The position numbers were made by a program, and so were the translations under genes. Of a stretch of DNA of 64,000 nt, positions 1-10,217 are shown piece by piece. Each line of letters opens with the position of its first letter. The first letter of the stretch is position 1. The notes under the pieces are model-generated. The model made no database searches and had not been told where the DNA came from. It saw only the letters and a program-made list of their open reading frames with translations. Source of the DNA: Hyperoodon ampullatus (lineage: Eukaryota; Chordata; Mammalia; Artiodactyla; Ziphiidae); assembly GCA_949752795.1 (NCBI GenBank), contig CATKHW010000549.1, positions 372,001-436,000 on the forward strand. Reading direction: 5' to 3'.

Positions 1-1526
1 GCGGGATGTAAATTTCCAACTGCCTCTCTGGAGGAGTACATTGTGTTCCCTAAAACAAGTAAAGAACAGAGCTACAGAGCCAAGGGCACTTCCAGTCTAG
101 GGAATATACCTTGGGTAAACTGAAAATCAATAAGACAGAGCCACCCCAAAATTAAGGCTGCACTGCTTACAAGGACCTCAACTTGGGTACACCTTAAATA
201 TCCCAGGAAATATAAAAATGGTTCAAAAAATTTTGGTACTTACATACGATGGAATATCCCTCAGCCATGAAATCAATGTCATAAGACCAGTAGCAGCAAA
301 ATGGGTGGATTCAGGTACGATGATTCTAAGTGAAATAAGTCACACAGAAAAAGAAACTTATCATAAGATATCACTTATGAAGATCCTGTAAACATGGCTA
401 CACTTGAACTGAGTTAGGAAAGAGAACAGTGTCTCACATTTAGAAAACACTCTTATGCCTGCTTAAGGAGGAAGGAGAGGTGGGGTGATGCATAAAACCA
501 GAGTTTGATATAAGCACAGGTACCGTTCCAAAATCCAACTATGGAATAGACAAGACCTACACCTTCCTCAGTGAAAGGGACTCAAAACCCCATATTTCCC
601 GAAGAGGAATATATCTGACTAGTAAGAATCTTAAAACCTATGTACTGATATGTCTCCGTAAGGGAATCAAGTGTGTCTAGACTGGCATAAACATGGCAGC
701 GAGAATCAGCTCAAACCCACTATAAAGAGGAATTTAAAAACAAAACAAAAAAACTGGGAAATTCTTTACAATTCCTTCAGGGTCTCTGATGAAACTTGGA
801 ATGACCCTATCTACAACGACAGCTGGATGTGGCATAAGGCTGGACACTTGGGACTGAGAGGATTGGTGAGATTGGGTGAGCAAATGCAGACACTTTAAAG
901 CAATAATGCCTGGCACCCATTCCATGGGACCCAACTCTCCTGGTTGAAGGGAATATTACTACAGTTATAACATGTACGGGAAACCTAGAGAACGGACACA
1001 CTGTGAATACGAAAGGTTTCTAAAACTCAACGAATATTCCCTCACCTGGTGCTCCGGTTTGACTTTCCATCCGCTTTACTATCAATCTCCCAACTTGGAG
1101 AGACAGCCCCTTTAACCTCCTGGTTTGAACAGGTTGCCAATTTGGCAGAGGATGAAAGGGAAGAGGGAGAACTAATGAGAGAGTAGCTGTTAGGCATTTG
1201 GACGGGCACATATCACTCTAACTTCCCAGCAGGAAGAAGAATTAACCAAAGTCTCAGCCCCCCACCGGGAACCAGCATAGGTCCTGAACCAAAATTTTGG
1301 ACGTGCGGTCAGCTCACCAAAAATGAGTTGAAAAATGGAGCTCAGGGGCACAGCAATTCACAAACTGGCTGAGAAATAAAGGACAACTATCGTCCAAAAA
1401 TCTGTTGAGGGAAGGCAACGAGGCAGACTTGAAAGCGAAGCAGAATAGCAGGAAACAGATTTCAAGAGGTACGTTGGAATCGCCTTTAAAGCACAGGAAG
1501 AGGGGCACAACTTCGACAATGATGCA
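1..1526 (+). repeat. Satellite unit a1 (partial, left edge)
   Basis: The unit lacks its palindrome and about 210 bp at the left because the window starts inside the L1 ORF2-like part. Class a markers are TTGGGTAAAC at 111, AAAATTAAGGCTG near 160 (a TAA in the 93-codon L1 frame) and TATAAAGAGGAATTT in the A-rich tail near 721. The body otherwise follows the standard unit order. Confidence 0.93.
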
Positions 1527-3264
1527 CTTGGCCAAAAAGGGCGTATGTGTTTTCTCCTGAATATATTCAGAAGAAAACGCATATGCCCTTTTTGGCCAAG
1601 CAAGCAAGCGGGCAATGCAAATCCGCACTACAAAGAAGTATCACTTCCCACTGGTCAAAAGGGACATCCACAAAATGTGTAAAAACCAGAAAGGCAAGAC
1701 AGGCCCTGGAGAACAGGGAGCCTTGTTATGCTGATGGGCGGGATGTAAATTGCCAACTGCCTCTCTGGAGGAGTACATTGTGTTCCCTAAAACAAGTACA
1801 GAACAGAGCTACAGAGCCAAGGGCACTTCCAGTCTAGGGAATATACCTTGGGAAAACTGAAAATCAATAAGACAGAGCCACCCCAATATTTAGGGCTGCA
1901 CTGCTTACAAGGACCTCAACTTGGGTACACCTTAAATATCCCAGGAAATATAAAAATGGTTCAAAAAATTGTGGTACTTATGTACGATGGAATATCCCTC
2001 AGCCATGAAATCAATGTCATAAGACCAGTAGCAGCAAAATGGGTGGATTCAGGTACGATGATTCTAAGTGAAATAAGTCACACAGAAAAAGAAACTTATC
2101 ATAATATATCACTTATGAAGATACTGTAAACATGGCTACATTTGAACTGAGTTAGGAAAGAGAACAGTGTCTCACAGTTAGAAAACACTCTTATGCCTGC
2201 TTAAGGGGGAAGGAGAGGTGGGGTGATGCATAAAACCAGAGTTTGATATAAGCACAGGTACCGTTCCAAAAACCAACTATGGAATAGACAAGACCTACAC
2301 CTTCCTCAGTGAAAGGGTCTCAAAACCACATATTTCCCGCAGAGGAATATATCTGACTAGTAAGAATCTTAAAATCTATGGATTGATATGTCTCCGTGAG
2401 GGAATCAAGTGTGTCTAGACTGGCATAAACATGGCAGCGAGAATCAGCTCAAACCCACTATAAAAAGGAATTTCAAAAACAAAACAAAAAAACTGGGAAA
2501 TTCTTTACAATTCCTTCAGGGTCTCTGATGAAACCTGGAATGACCCTATCTACAATACAGCTGGATGTGGCATAAGGAGGGACACTTGGGACTGAGAGGA
2601 TTTGTGAGATTGGGTGAGCAAATGCAGACACTTTAAAGCACAAATACCTGGCACCCATTCCATGGGTCCCAACTCTCGAGGTTGAAGGGAATATTACTAC
2701 AGCTATAACATGTACGGGAAACCTAGAGAACGGACACACTGTGAATACGAAAGGTTTCTAAAACTCAACGAATAGTCCCTCTCCTGGTGCTCCAGTTTGA
2801 CTTTCCATCTGCTTTACTATCAACCTCCCAACTTGGAGAGACAGCTCCTTTAACCACCTGGTTCGCACAGGTTGCCAATTTGGCAGAGGATGAAAGGGAA
2901 GAGGGAGAACCAATGAGAGAGTAGCTGTTAGGCACTTGGACGGGCACATATCACTGTAATTTCCCGGCAGGAAGAAGAATTATCCAAAGTCTCAGCCCCC
3001 CACCGGGAACCAGCATAGATCCTGAACCAAAATTTTGGACTTGCGGTCAGCTCACCAAAAACGAGTTGAAAAATGGAGCTCAGGGGCACAGCAATTCACA
3101 AACTGGCCGAGTAATAAAGGACAACTATCGTCCAAAAATCTGTTGAGGGAAGGCAACGAGGCGGACTTGAAAGCGAGGCAGAATAGCAGGAAACAGATTT
3201 CAAGAGGTACGTTGGAATCGCCTTTAAAGCACAGGAAGAGGGGCACAACTTCGACAATGATGCA
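1527..3264 (+). repeat. Satellite unit b1
   Basis: 1,738 bp. The opening palindrome (1527-1600) has three mismatched pairs, two of them at CpG sites. The 93-codon L1 ORF2-like frame 1848-2129 is open. Class markers are CCCCAATATTTAGGG, CATAATATATCAC and CACAGTTAGAAA. One base is missing near 2562 (TACAATACAGC) compared with b2. Confidence 0.93.
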
Positions 3265-3338
3265 CTTGGCCAAAAAGGGCGTATGCGTTTTCTCCTGAAT
3301 ATATTCAGGAGAAAACGCATACGCCCTTTTTGGCCAAG
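3265..3338. repeat. Perfect 74-bp palindrome (opens c1)
   Basis: All 37 pairs match on reading both arms. Confidence 0.93.
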
Positions 3339-5002
3339 CAAGGAAGCGGGCAATGCAAATCTGCAATACAAAGAAGTAGCACTTCCCACCGGTCAAAAGG
3401 GACATCCACAAAATGTGTAAAAACCAGAAAGGCAAGACAGGCCCTGGAGAACAGGGAGCCTTGTTATGCTGATGGGCGGGATGTAAATTGCCAACTGCCT
3501 CTCCGGAGGAGTACATTGTGTGCCCTAAAACAAGTAAAGAACAGAGCTACAGAGCCAAGGGCACTTCCAGTCTAGGGAATATACCTTGGGAAAACTGAAA
3601 ATCAATAAGACATAGCCACCCCAAAATTTAGGGCTGCACTACTTACAAGGACCTCAACTTGGGTACACCTTAAATATCCCAGGAAATATAAAAATGGTTC
3701 AAAAAATTGTGGTACTTACGTACGATGGAATATCCCTCAGCCATGAAATCAATGTCATAAGACCAGTAGCAGCAAAATGGGTGGATTCAGGTACGATGAT
3801 TCTAAGTGAAATAAGTCACACAGAAAAAGAAACTTATCATAAGATATCACTTATGAAGATCCTGTAAACATGACTACACTTGAACTGAGTTAGGAAAGAG
3901 AACAGTGTCTCACATTTAGAAAACACTCTTATGCCTGCTTAACGGGGAAGGTGAGGTGGGATGATGCATAAAACAAGAGTTTGATATAAGCACAGGTACC
4001 GTTCCAAAAACCAACTATGGAATAGACAAGACCTACACCGTCCTCAGCGAAAGGGACTCAAAACCCCATATTTCCCGCAGAGGAAAATATCTGACTAGTA
4101 AGAATCTTAAAACCTATGTATTGATATGTCTCCGTAAGGGAATCAAGTGTGTCTAGACTGGTATAAACATGGCAGCGAGAATCAGCTCAAACCCACTATA
4201 AAAACGAATTTCAAAAATAAAACAAAAAAACTGGGAAATTCTTTACAATTCCTTCAGGGTCTCTGATGAAACCTGGAATGACCCTATCTACAATGACAGC
4301 TGGATTTGGCATAAGGAGGGACACTTGGGACTGAGAGGATTGGTGAGATTGGGTGAGCAAATGCAGACCCTTTAAAGCACAAATGCCTGGCACCCATTCC
4401 ATGGGTCCCAACTCTCCAGGTTGAAGGGAATATTACTACAGCTATAACATGTACGGGAATCCTAGAGAACGGACACACTGTGAATACAAAAGGTTTCTAA
4501 AACTCAACGAATAGTCCCTCTCCTGGTGCTCTGGTTTGACTTTCCATCTGCTTTACTATCAACCTCCCAACTTGGAGAGACAGCCCCTTTAACCTCCTGG
4601 TTCGCACAGGTTTCCAATTTGGCAGAGGATGAAAGGGAAGAGGGAGAACCAATGAGAGAGTAGCTGTTAGGCATTTGGACGGGCACATATCACTGTAATT
4701 TCCCGGCAGGAAGAAGAATTAACCAAAGTCTCAACCCCCACCGGGGACCAGCAGAGGTCCTGAACCAAAATGTTGGACTTGCGGTCAGCTCACCAAAAAC
4801 GAGTTGAAAAATGGAGCTCAGGGGCACAGCAATTCACAAACTGGCCGAGTAATAAAGGACAACTATCGTCCAAAAATCTGTTGAGGGAAGGCAACGAGGC
4901 GGACTTGAAAGCGAGGCAGAATAGCAGGAAACAGATTTCAAGAGGTACGTTGGAATCGCCTTTAAAGCACAGGAAGAGGGGCACAACTTCGACAATGATG
5001 CA
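3265..5002 (+). repeat. Satellite unit c1
   Basis: 1,738 bp, opening with a perfect palindrome (3265-3338). The 93-codon L1 frame starting at 3586 is broken by TAG in GACATAGCC; c2 has GACAGAGCC there. Class markers are GCAATACAAAGAAGTAGCAC, CTTAACGGGGAAGG, GATTTGGCATAAGG and CCGGGGACCAGCAGAGG. Confidence 0.93.
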
Positions 5003-5076
5003 CTTGGCCAAAAAGGGCGTATGCGTTTTCTCCTGAATATATTCAGGAGAAAACGCATACGCCCTTTTTGGCCAAG
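5003..5076. repeat. Perfect 74-bp palindrome (reference copy)
   Basis: The sequence from CTTGGCC to GGCCAAG equals its own reverse complement: two 37-nt arms with no spacer, centred on GAATATATTC. Each arm contains an A5 or T5 run and the core GGGCGTATGCG, so there are four CpG sites per palindrome. Outside 5003-5076 the symmetry stops at once. The flanks continue as L1 ORF2-like sequence on both sides, so the palindrome looks like an insertion or inverted duplication within it. Confidence 0.95.
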
Positions 5077-5336
5077 CAAGCAAGCGGGCAATGCAAATCC
5101 GCACTACAAAGAAGTATCACTTCCCACTGGTCAAAAGGGACATCCACAAAATGTGTAAAAACCAGAAAGGCAAGACAGGCCCTGGAGAACAGGGAGCCTT
5201 GTTATGCTGATGGGCGGGATGTAAATTGCCAACTGCCTCTCTGGAGGAGTACATTGTGTTCCCTAAAACAAATAAAGAACAGAGCTACAGAGCCAAGGGC
5301 ACTTCCAGTCTAGGGAATATACCTTGGGAAAATTGA
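5077..5336 (+). pseudogene. L1 ORF2 C-terminal fossil, first frame (reference unit d1)
   Basis: Reading from ATG at 5091 gives a protein starting MQICTTKKYH, which lines up with the mammalian L1 ORF2p stretch of the type MQIKTTMRYHLTPV. Later GALLC, an in-frame TGA at 5208-5210, then WAGCKL correspond to GTLLHCWWDCKL in L1. SLGNIPWEN before the TGA at 5334-5336 corresponds to LLGIYPEK. The fossil is therefore in L1 sense orientation with one premature stop, and it loses frame near its end. It has no reverse transcriptase or endonuclease domain and cannot make a functional ORF2p. Confidence 0.85.
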
Positions 5337-5605
5337 AAATCAATAAGACAGAGCCACCCCAAAATTTAGGGCTGCACTGCTTACAAGGACCTCAACTTGG
5401 GTACACCTTAAATATCCCAGGAAATTTAAAAATGGTTCAAAAAATTGTGGTACTTACGTACGATGGAATATCCCTCAGCCATGAAATCAATGTCATAAGA
5501 CCAGTAGCAGCAAAATGGGTGGATTCAGGTACGATGATTCTAAGTGAAATAAGTCACACAGAAAAAGAAACTTATCATAAGATATCACTTATGAAGATCC
5601 TGTAA
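5324..5605 (+). pseudogene. L1 ORF2 C-terminal end, second frame, to the ORF2 stop
   Basis: A 93-codon open stretch in a different frame from the preceding fragment, so a frameshift separates them. Its end, MILSEISHTEKETYHKISL, corresponds closely to the L1 ORF2p C-terminus of the form MLSEISQREKDKYHMISLI. The TAA at 5603-5605 falls a few residues beyond that match, about where L1 ORF2 ends. Earlier residues PPQNLGLHCLQ fit the L1 segment around CTPMFIAALF. The only apparent start is TTG, so I treat this as a fossil and not as a gene. It is open in most units and broken in the a units, c1, i2 and p2. Confidence 0.85.
5476..5557 (+). repeat. Near-invariant 82-bp block (reference unit d1)
   Basis: The stretch from CAGCCATGAAATC to GAAATAAGTCAC is identical by eye in almost every unit. 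Exceptions noted are AATGACATAAG (p1, p2), AGTAACAGC (r1, r2) and AATCTCATAAG (a3). It lies in the L1 ORF2 C-terminal part. Neighbouring stretches of the same units show many class-specific changes. Confidence 0.75.
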
Positions 5606-5934
5606 ACATGGCTACATTTGAACTGAGTTAGGAAAGAGAACAGTGTCTCACATTTAGAAAACACTCTTATGCCTGCTTAAGGGGGAAGGAGAGGTTGGGT
5701 GATGCATAAAACCAGAGTTTGATATAAGCACAGGTACCGTTCCAAAAACCAACTATGGAATAGACAAGACCTACACCTTCCTCAGTGAAAGGGACTCAAA
5801 ATCCCATATTTCCCGCAGAAGAATATATCTGACTAGTAAGAATCTTAAAACCTATGGATTGATATGTCTCCGTGAGGGAATCAAGTGTGTCTAGACTGGC
5901 ATAAACATGGCAGCGAGAATCAGCTCAAACCCAC
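5606..5934 (+). repeat. L1 3' UTR-derived segment (reference unit d1)
   Basis: After the ORF2 stop the sequence follows the order of a cetartiodactyl-type L1 3' UTR: GAACTGAG, AGAGAACAGTGTCTCACATTTAG, then TTATGCCTGCTTAAGGGGG and GGAGAGG. L1 has GAACTTAT, CAGACTCACAGACATAG, then TTGTGGTTGCCAAGGGGG and a G-rich run. Then come TTTGATATAAGCA and CAACTATGGAATAGACAAG, against TTGGGATTAGCA and CTATATATAGAATGGATAAAC. Primate L1 3' UTRs are different. The comparison is from memory. Confidence 0.75.
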
Positions 5935-5968
5935 TATAAAAAGGAATTTCAAAAACAAAACAAAAAAA
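5935..5968 (+). repeat. A-rich tract, probable relic of the L1 poly(A) tail
   Basis: The sequence is dominated by A (TATAAAAAGG, then TTTCAAAAACAAAACAAAAA) and sits where an L1 ends. Its length and composition vary slightly among classes, for example one A fewer in class g and AAAATAAAAC in classes c and f. It runs directly into the next ORF2-like fragment, so L1 pieces are joined tail to head. Confidence 0.7.
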
Positions 5969-6060
5969 CTGGGAAATTCTTTACAATTCCTTCAGGGTCT
6001 CTGATGAAACCTGGAATGACCCTATCTACAATGACAGCTGGATGTGGCATAAGGAGGGAC
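5969..6060 (+). repeat. Probable second L1 ORF2 fragment after the A-rich tract
   Basis: TACAATTCC, then GGGTCTCT at 5994-6001 and GACAGCTGGATGT at 6033 occur in the order and near the spacing of the L1 ORF2 stretch TACAATGGAG, then CAGTCTCT and GACAGCTACATGT. Translation gives GSLMKPG, then TAGC, against DSLFNKW, then TATC. This is a distant match by eye. If right, the unit starts about 1.1 kb upstream of the ORF2 stop. Confidence 0.5.
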
Positions 6061-6530
6061 ACTTGGGACTGAGACGATTGGTGAGATTGGGTGAGCAAAT
6101 GCAGACCCTTTAAAGCAATAATGCCTGGCACCCATTCCATGGGTCCCAACTCTCCATGTTGAAGGGAATATTACTACAGCTATAACATGTACAGGAATCC
6201 TAGAGAACGGACACACTGTGAATACGAAAGGTTTCTAAAACTCAACGAATAGTCCCTCTCCTGGTGCTCCGGTTTGACTTTCCATCTGCTTTACTATCAA
6301 CCTCCCAACTTGGAGAGACAGCCCCTTTAACCTCCTGGTTCGCACAGGTTTCCAATTTGGCAGAGGATGAAAGGGAAGAGGGAGAACCAATGAGAGAGTA
6401 GCTGTTAGGCATTTGGACGGGCACATATCACTGTAATTTCCCGGCAGGAAGAAGAATTAACCAAAGTCTCAGCCCCCCACCGGGAACCAGCATAGGTCCT
6501 GAAGCAAAATTTTGGACTTGCGGTCAGCTC
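6061..6530. other. Unassigned part of the unit (reference unit d1)
   Basis: I do not recognise this stretch of about 470 bp. A short run near 6180 (CTATAACATGTAC, then AGAACGGACACACTGTGAATA) is faintly like L1 ORF2 (CTATAAAAC, then AGAACACTCTATGACATAA), but the spacing requires extra sequence. The reverse strand contains short open frames repeated in every unit. They have no start context, family signature or plausible product. Confidence 0.5.
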
Positions 6531-6741
6531 ACCAAAAACGAGTTGAAAAATGGAGCTCAGGGGCACAGCAATTCACAAACTGGCCGAGTAGTAAAGGACA
6601 GCTATCGTCCAAAAATCTGTTGAGGGAAGGCAACTAGGCAGACTTGAGAGCGAGGCAGAATAGCAGGAAACAGATTTCAAGAGGTACGTTGGAATCGCCT
6701 TTAAAGCACAGGAAGAGGGGCACAACTTCGACAATGATGCA
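6531..6741 (+). repeat. Probable L1 ORF2 fragment left of the palindrome
   Basis: TAAAGGACAGCTATCGTCC with AAAAATCTG corresponds to L1 AAAGGATTAATCTCCAAAAT. GGCAGAATAGCAGG with ACAGATTTCAAGAG corresponds to GGCAGAAGACCTAAATAGAC with ATTTCTCCAAAG. GAATCGCCTTTAAAGCACAG with GGCACAACTTC corresponds to GATGGCCAACAAGCACATG with CTCAACATC. L1 then continues directly into the MQI region, which in the satellite lies on the far side of the palindrome. The palindrome therefore interrupts colinear L1 sequence. Confidence 0.6.
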
Positions 6742-8478
6742 CTAGGCCAAAAAGGGCGTATGCGTTTTCTCCTGAATATATTCAGGAGAAAACGCATACG
6801 CCCTTTTGGGCCAAGCAAGCAAGCGGGCAATGCAAATCTGCACTACAAAGAAGTATCACTTCCCACCGGTCAAAAGGGACATCCACAAAATGTGTAAAAA
6901 CCAGAAAGGCAAGACAGGCCCTGGAGAACAGGGAGCCTTGTTATGCTGATGGGCGGGATGTAAATTGGCAACTGCCTCTCTGGAGGAGTGTATTCTGTTC
7001 CCTAAAACAAGTAAAGAACAGAGCTACAGAGCCAAGGGCACTTCCAGTCTAGGGAATATACCTTGGGAAAACTGAAAATCAATAAGACAGAGCCACCCCA
7101 AAATTTAGGGCTGCACTGCTTACAAGGACCTCAACTTGGGTACACCTTAAATATCCCAAGAAATATAAAAATGGTTCAAAAAATTGTGGTACTTACGTAC
7201 GATGCAATATCCCTCAGCCATGAAATCAATGTCATAAGACCAGTAGCAGCAAAATGGGTGGATTCAGGTACGATGATTCTAAGTGAAATAAGTCACACAG
7301 AAAAAGAAATTTATCATAAGATATCACTTATGAAGATCCTGTAAACATGGCTACACTTGAACTGAGTTAGGAAAGAGAACAGTGTCTCACATTTAGAAAA
7401 CACTCTTATGCCTGCTTAAGTGGGAAGGAGAGTTGGGGTGATGCATAAAACCAGAGTTTGCTATAAGCAGAGGTACCGTTCCAAAAACCAACTATGGAAT
7501 AGACAAGACCTACACCTTCCTCAGTGACAGGGACTCAAAACCCCATATTTCCCGCAGAGGAATATATCTGGCTAGTAAGAATCTTAAAACCTATGTATTG
7601 ATATGTCTCCGTGAGGGAATCAAGGGTGTCTAGACTGGCATAAATATGGCAGCGAGAATCAGCTCAAACCCACTATAAAAAGGAATTTCAAAAACAAAAC
7701 AAAAAAACTGGGAAATTCTTTACAATTCCTTCAGGGTCTCTGATGAAACCTGGAATGACCCTATCTACAATGACAGCTGGATGTGGCATGAGGAGAAACA
7801 CTTGGGACTGAGAGGATTTGTGAGATTGGGTGAGCAAATGCAGACACTTTAAAGCACAAATACCTGGCACCCATTCCATGGGTCCAAACTCTCCAGGTTG
7901 AAGGGAATATTACTACAGCTATAACATGTACGGGAAACCTAGAGAACGGACACACTGTGAATACGAAAGGTTTCTAAAACTCAACGAATATTCCCTCTCC
8001 TGGTTCTCCGGTTTGACTTTCCATCTGCTTTACTATCAACCTCCCAACTTGGAGAGACAGCCCCTGTAACCTCCTGGTTCTCACAGGTTTCCAATTGGGC
8101 AGAGGATGAAACGGAAGAGGGAGAACCAATGAGAGAGTAGCTGTTAGGCATTTGGACGGGCACATATAACTGTAATTTCCCGGCAGGAAGAAGTTAACCA
8201 AAGTCTCAGACTCCCACCGGGAACCAGCATAAGTCCTGAACCAAAATTTTGGACTTGCGGTCAGCTCAGAAAAAACGAGTTGAAAAATGGAGCTCAGGGG
8301 CACAGCAATTCACCAACTGGCCGAGTAATAAAAGACAACTATCGTCCAAAAATCTGTTGAGGGAAGGCAACGAGGCGGACTTGAAAGCGAGGCAGAATAG
8401 CAGGAAACAGATTTCAAGAGGTACGTTGGAATCACCTTTAAAGCACAGGAAGAGGGGCACAACTTCGACAATGATGCA
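6742..8478 (+). repeat. Satellite unit e1
   Basis: 1,737 bp. The opening palindrome has two mismatched pairs (CTAGGCC on the left, CTTTTGGGCC on the right). Class markers are GGAGTGTATTCTG, GATGCAATATCC, TCAAGGGTGTC and a short deletion giving AGAAGTTAACC near 8190. The 93-codon L1 frame 7063-7344 is open. Confidence 0.93.
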
Positions 8479-10217
8479 CTTGGCCAAAAAGGGCGTATGT
8501 GTTTTCTCCTGAATATATTCAGGAGAAAACGCATACGCCCTTTTTGGCCAAGCAAGCAAGCGGGCAATGCAAATCTGCACTACAAAGAAGTATCACTTCC
8601 CACCGATCAAAAGGGACATCCACAAAATGTGTAAAAACCAGAAAGGCAAGACAGGCCCTTGAGAACAGGGAGCCTTGTTATGCTGATGGGCGGGATGTAA
8701 ATTGCCAACTGCCTGTCTGGAGGAGTGTATTGTGTTCCCTAAAACAAGTAAACAACAGAGCTACAGAGCCAAGGGCACTTCCAGTCTAGGGAATATACCT
8801 TCGGAAAACTGAAAATCAATAAGACAGAGCCACCCCAAAATTTAGGGCTGCACTACTTACAAGGACCTCAACTTGGGTACACCTTAAATATCCCAGGAAA
8901 TATAAAAATGGTTCAAAAAATTGTGGTACTTACGTACGATGGAATATCCCTCAGCCATGAAATCAATGTCATAAGACCAGTAGCAGCAAAATGGGTGGAT
9001 TCAGGTACGATGATTCTAAGTGAAATAAGTCACACAGAAAAAGAAACTTATCATAAGATATCACTTATGAAGATCCTGTAAACATGGCTACACTTGAACT
9101 GAGTTAGGAAAGTGAACAGTGTCTCACATTTAGAAAACACTCTTATGCCTGCTTAATGGGGAAGGTGAGGTGGGATGATGCATAAAACAAGAGTTTGATA
9201 TAAACAGAGGTACCGTTCCAAAAACCAACTATGGAATAGACAAGACCTACACCTTCCTCAGTGAAAGGGACTCAAAACCCCATATTTCCCGCAGAGGAAT
9301 ATATCTGACTAGTAAGAATCTTAAAACCTATGTATTGATATGTCTCCGTAAGGGAATCAAGTGTGTCTAGACTGGCATAAACATGGCAGCGAGAATCAGC
9401 TCAAACCCACTATAAAAACGAATTTCAAAAATAAAACAAAAAAACTGGGAAATTCTTTACAATTCCTTCATGGTCTCTGATGAAACCTGGAATGACCCTA
9501 TCTACAATGACAGCTGGATGTGGCATAAGGAGGGACACTTGGGACTGAGACGATTGGTGAGATTGGGTGAGCAAATGCAGACCCTTTAAAGCACAAATGC
9601 CTGGCACCCATTCCATGGGTCCCAACTCTCCAGGTTGAAGGGAATATTACTACAGCAATAACATGTACGCGAATCCTAGAGAATGGACACACTGTGAATA
9701 CGAAAGTTTTCTAAAACTCAACGAATAGTCCCTCTCCTGGTGCTCCGGTTTGACTTTCCATCTGCTTTACTATCAACCTCCCAACTTGGAGAGACAGCCC
9801 CTTTAACCTCCTGGTTCGCACAGATATCCAATTTGGCAGAGGATGAAAGGGAAGAGGGAGAACCAATGAGAGAGTAGCTGTTAGGCATTTGGACGGGCAC
9901 ATATCACTGTAATTTCCCGGCAGGAAGAAGAATTAACCAAAGTCTCAGTCCCCAACCGGGAACCAGCATAGGTCCTGAACCAAAATGTTGGACTTTCGGT
10001 CAGCTCACCAAAAACGAGTTGAAAAATGGAGCTCAGGGGCACAGCAATTCACAAACTGGCCGAGTAATAAAGGACAACTATCGTCCAAAAATCTGTTGAG
10101 GGAAGGCAGCGAGGCGGACTTGAGAGCGAGGCAGAATAGCAGGAAACATATTTCAAGAGGTATGTTGGAATCGCCTTTAAAGCACAGGAAGAGGGGCACA
10201 ACTTCGACAATGATGCC
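8479..10217 (+). repeat. Satellite unit f1
   Basis: 1,739 bp. The opening palindrome has one mismatch, a CpG-to-TpG change (GTATGTG). Class markers are CACCGATCAAAAGG, CCTTCGGAAAAC, GCGAATCCTAGAGAATGG and GGACTTTCGG. Confidence 0.93.

Larger units (their letters stand above)
5003..6741 (+). repeat. Satellite unit d1 (reference unit for the sub-annotation)
   Basis: 1,739 bp, opening with a perfect palindrome. It carries the class d variant GGGAAAATTGAAAATC at 5326. Its parts in order are palindrome, L1 ORF2 C-terminal fossil, L1 3' UTR-like stretch, A-rich tail, second ORF2-like fragment, unassigned stretch and ORF2-like fragment. These are listed as separate entries. Every other unit has the same order at the same offsets, give or take a few bases. 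Confidence 0.94.

Noticed and set aside
1314..1628. Reverse-strand open frames of 85-154 codons recurring in every unit, e.g. 1314-1628 and 3052-3516
   Set aside because: They run antisense across the palindrome and L1 fossil, recur only because the repeat recurs, differ in length with single substitutions (154 codons at 3052-3516), and show no recognisable domain.
5040..5076. Right arm of the palindrome as L1 sequence (GAAGACATACAGATGGCCAA-like)
   Set aside because: The stretch left of the palindrome (GCCTTTAAAGCACAG, then CACAACTTC) matches that part of L1 better and keeps spacing, so the palindrome is better read as added sequence.
5324..5605. 93-codon frame as a real short gene
   Set aside because: It starts only at TTG, is the end of L1 ORF2 after a frameshift, and is broken in several units.
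6585..6600. AATAAA in the GAGTAATAAAGG stretch of most units as a polyadenylation signal
   Set aside because: It lies in ORF2-like sequence far from the A-rich tail and has no supporting downstream context. It is absent in d1 (GTAGTAAAGG) and some other units.
7974..8303. 109-codon reverse-strand frame in class e units
   Set aside because: It exists only because a short class e deletion near 8190 joins two shorter frames. There is no family resemblance.
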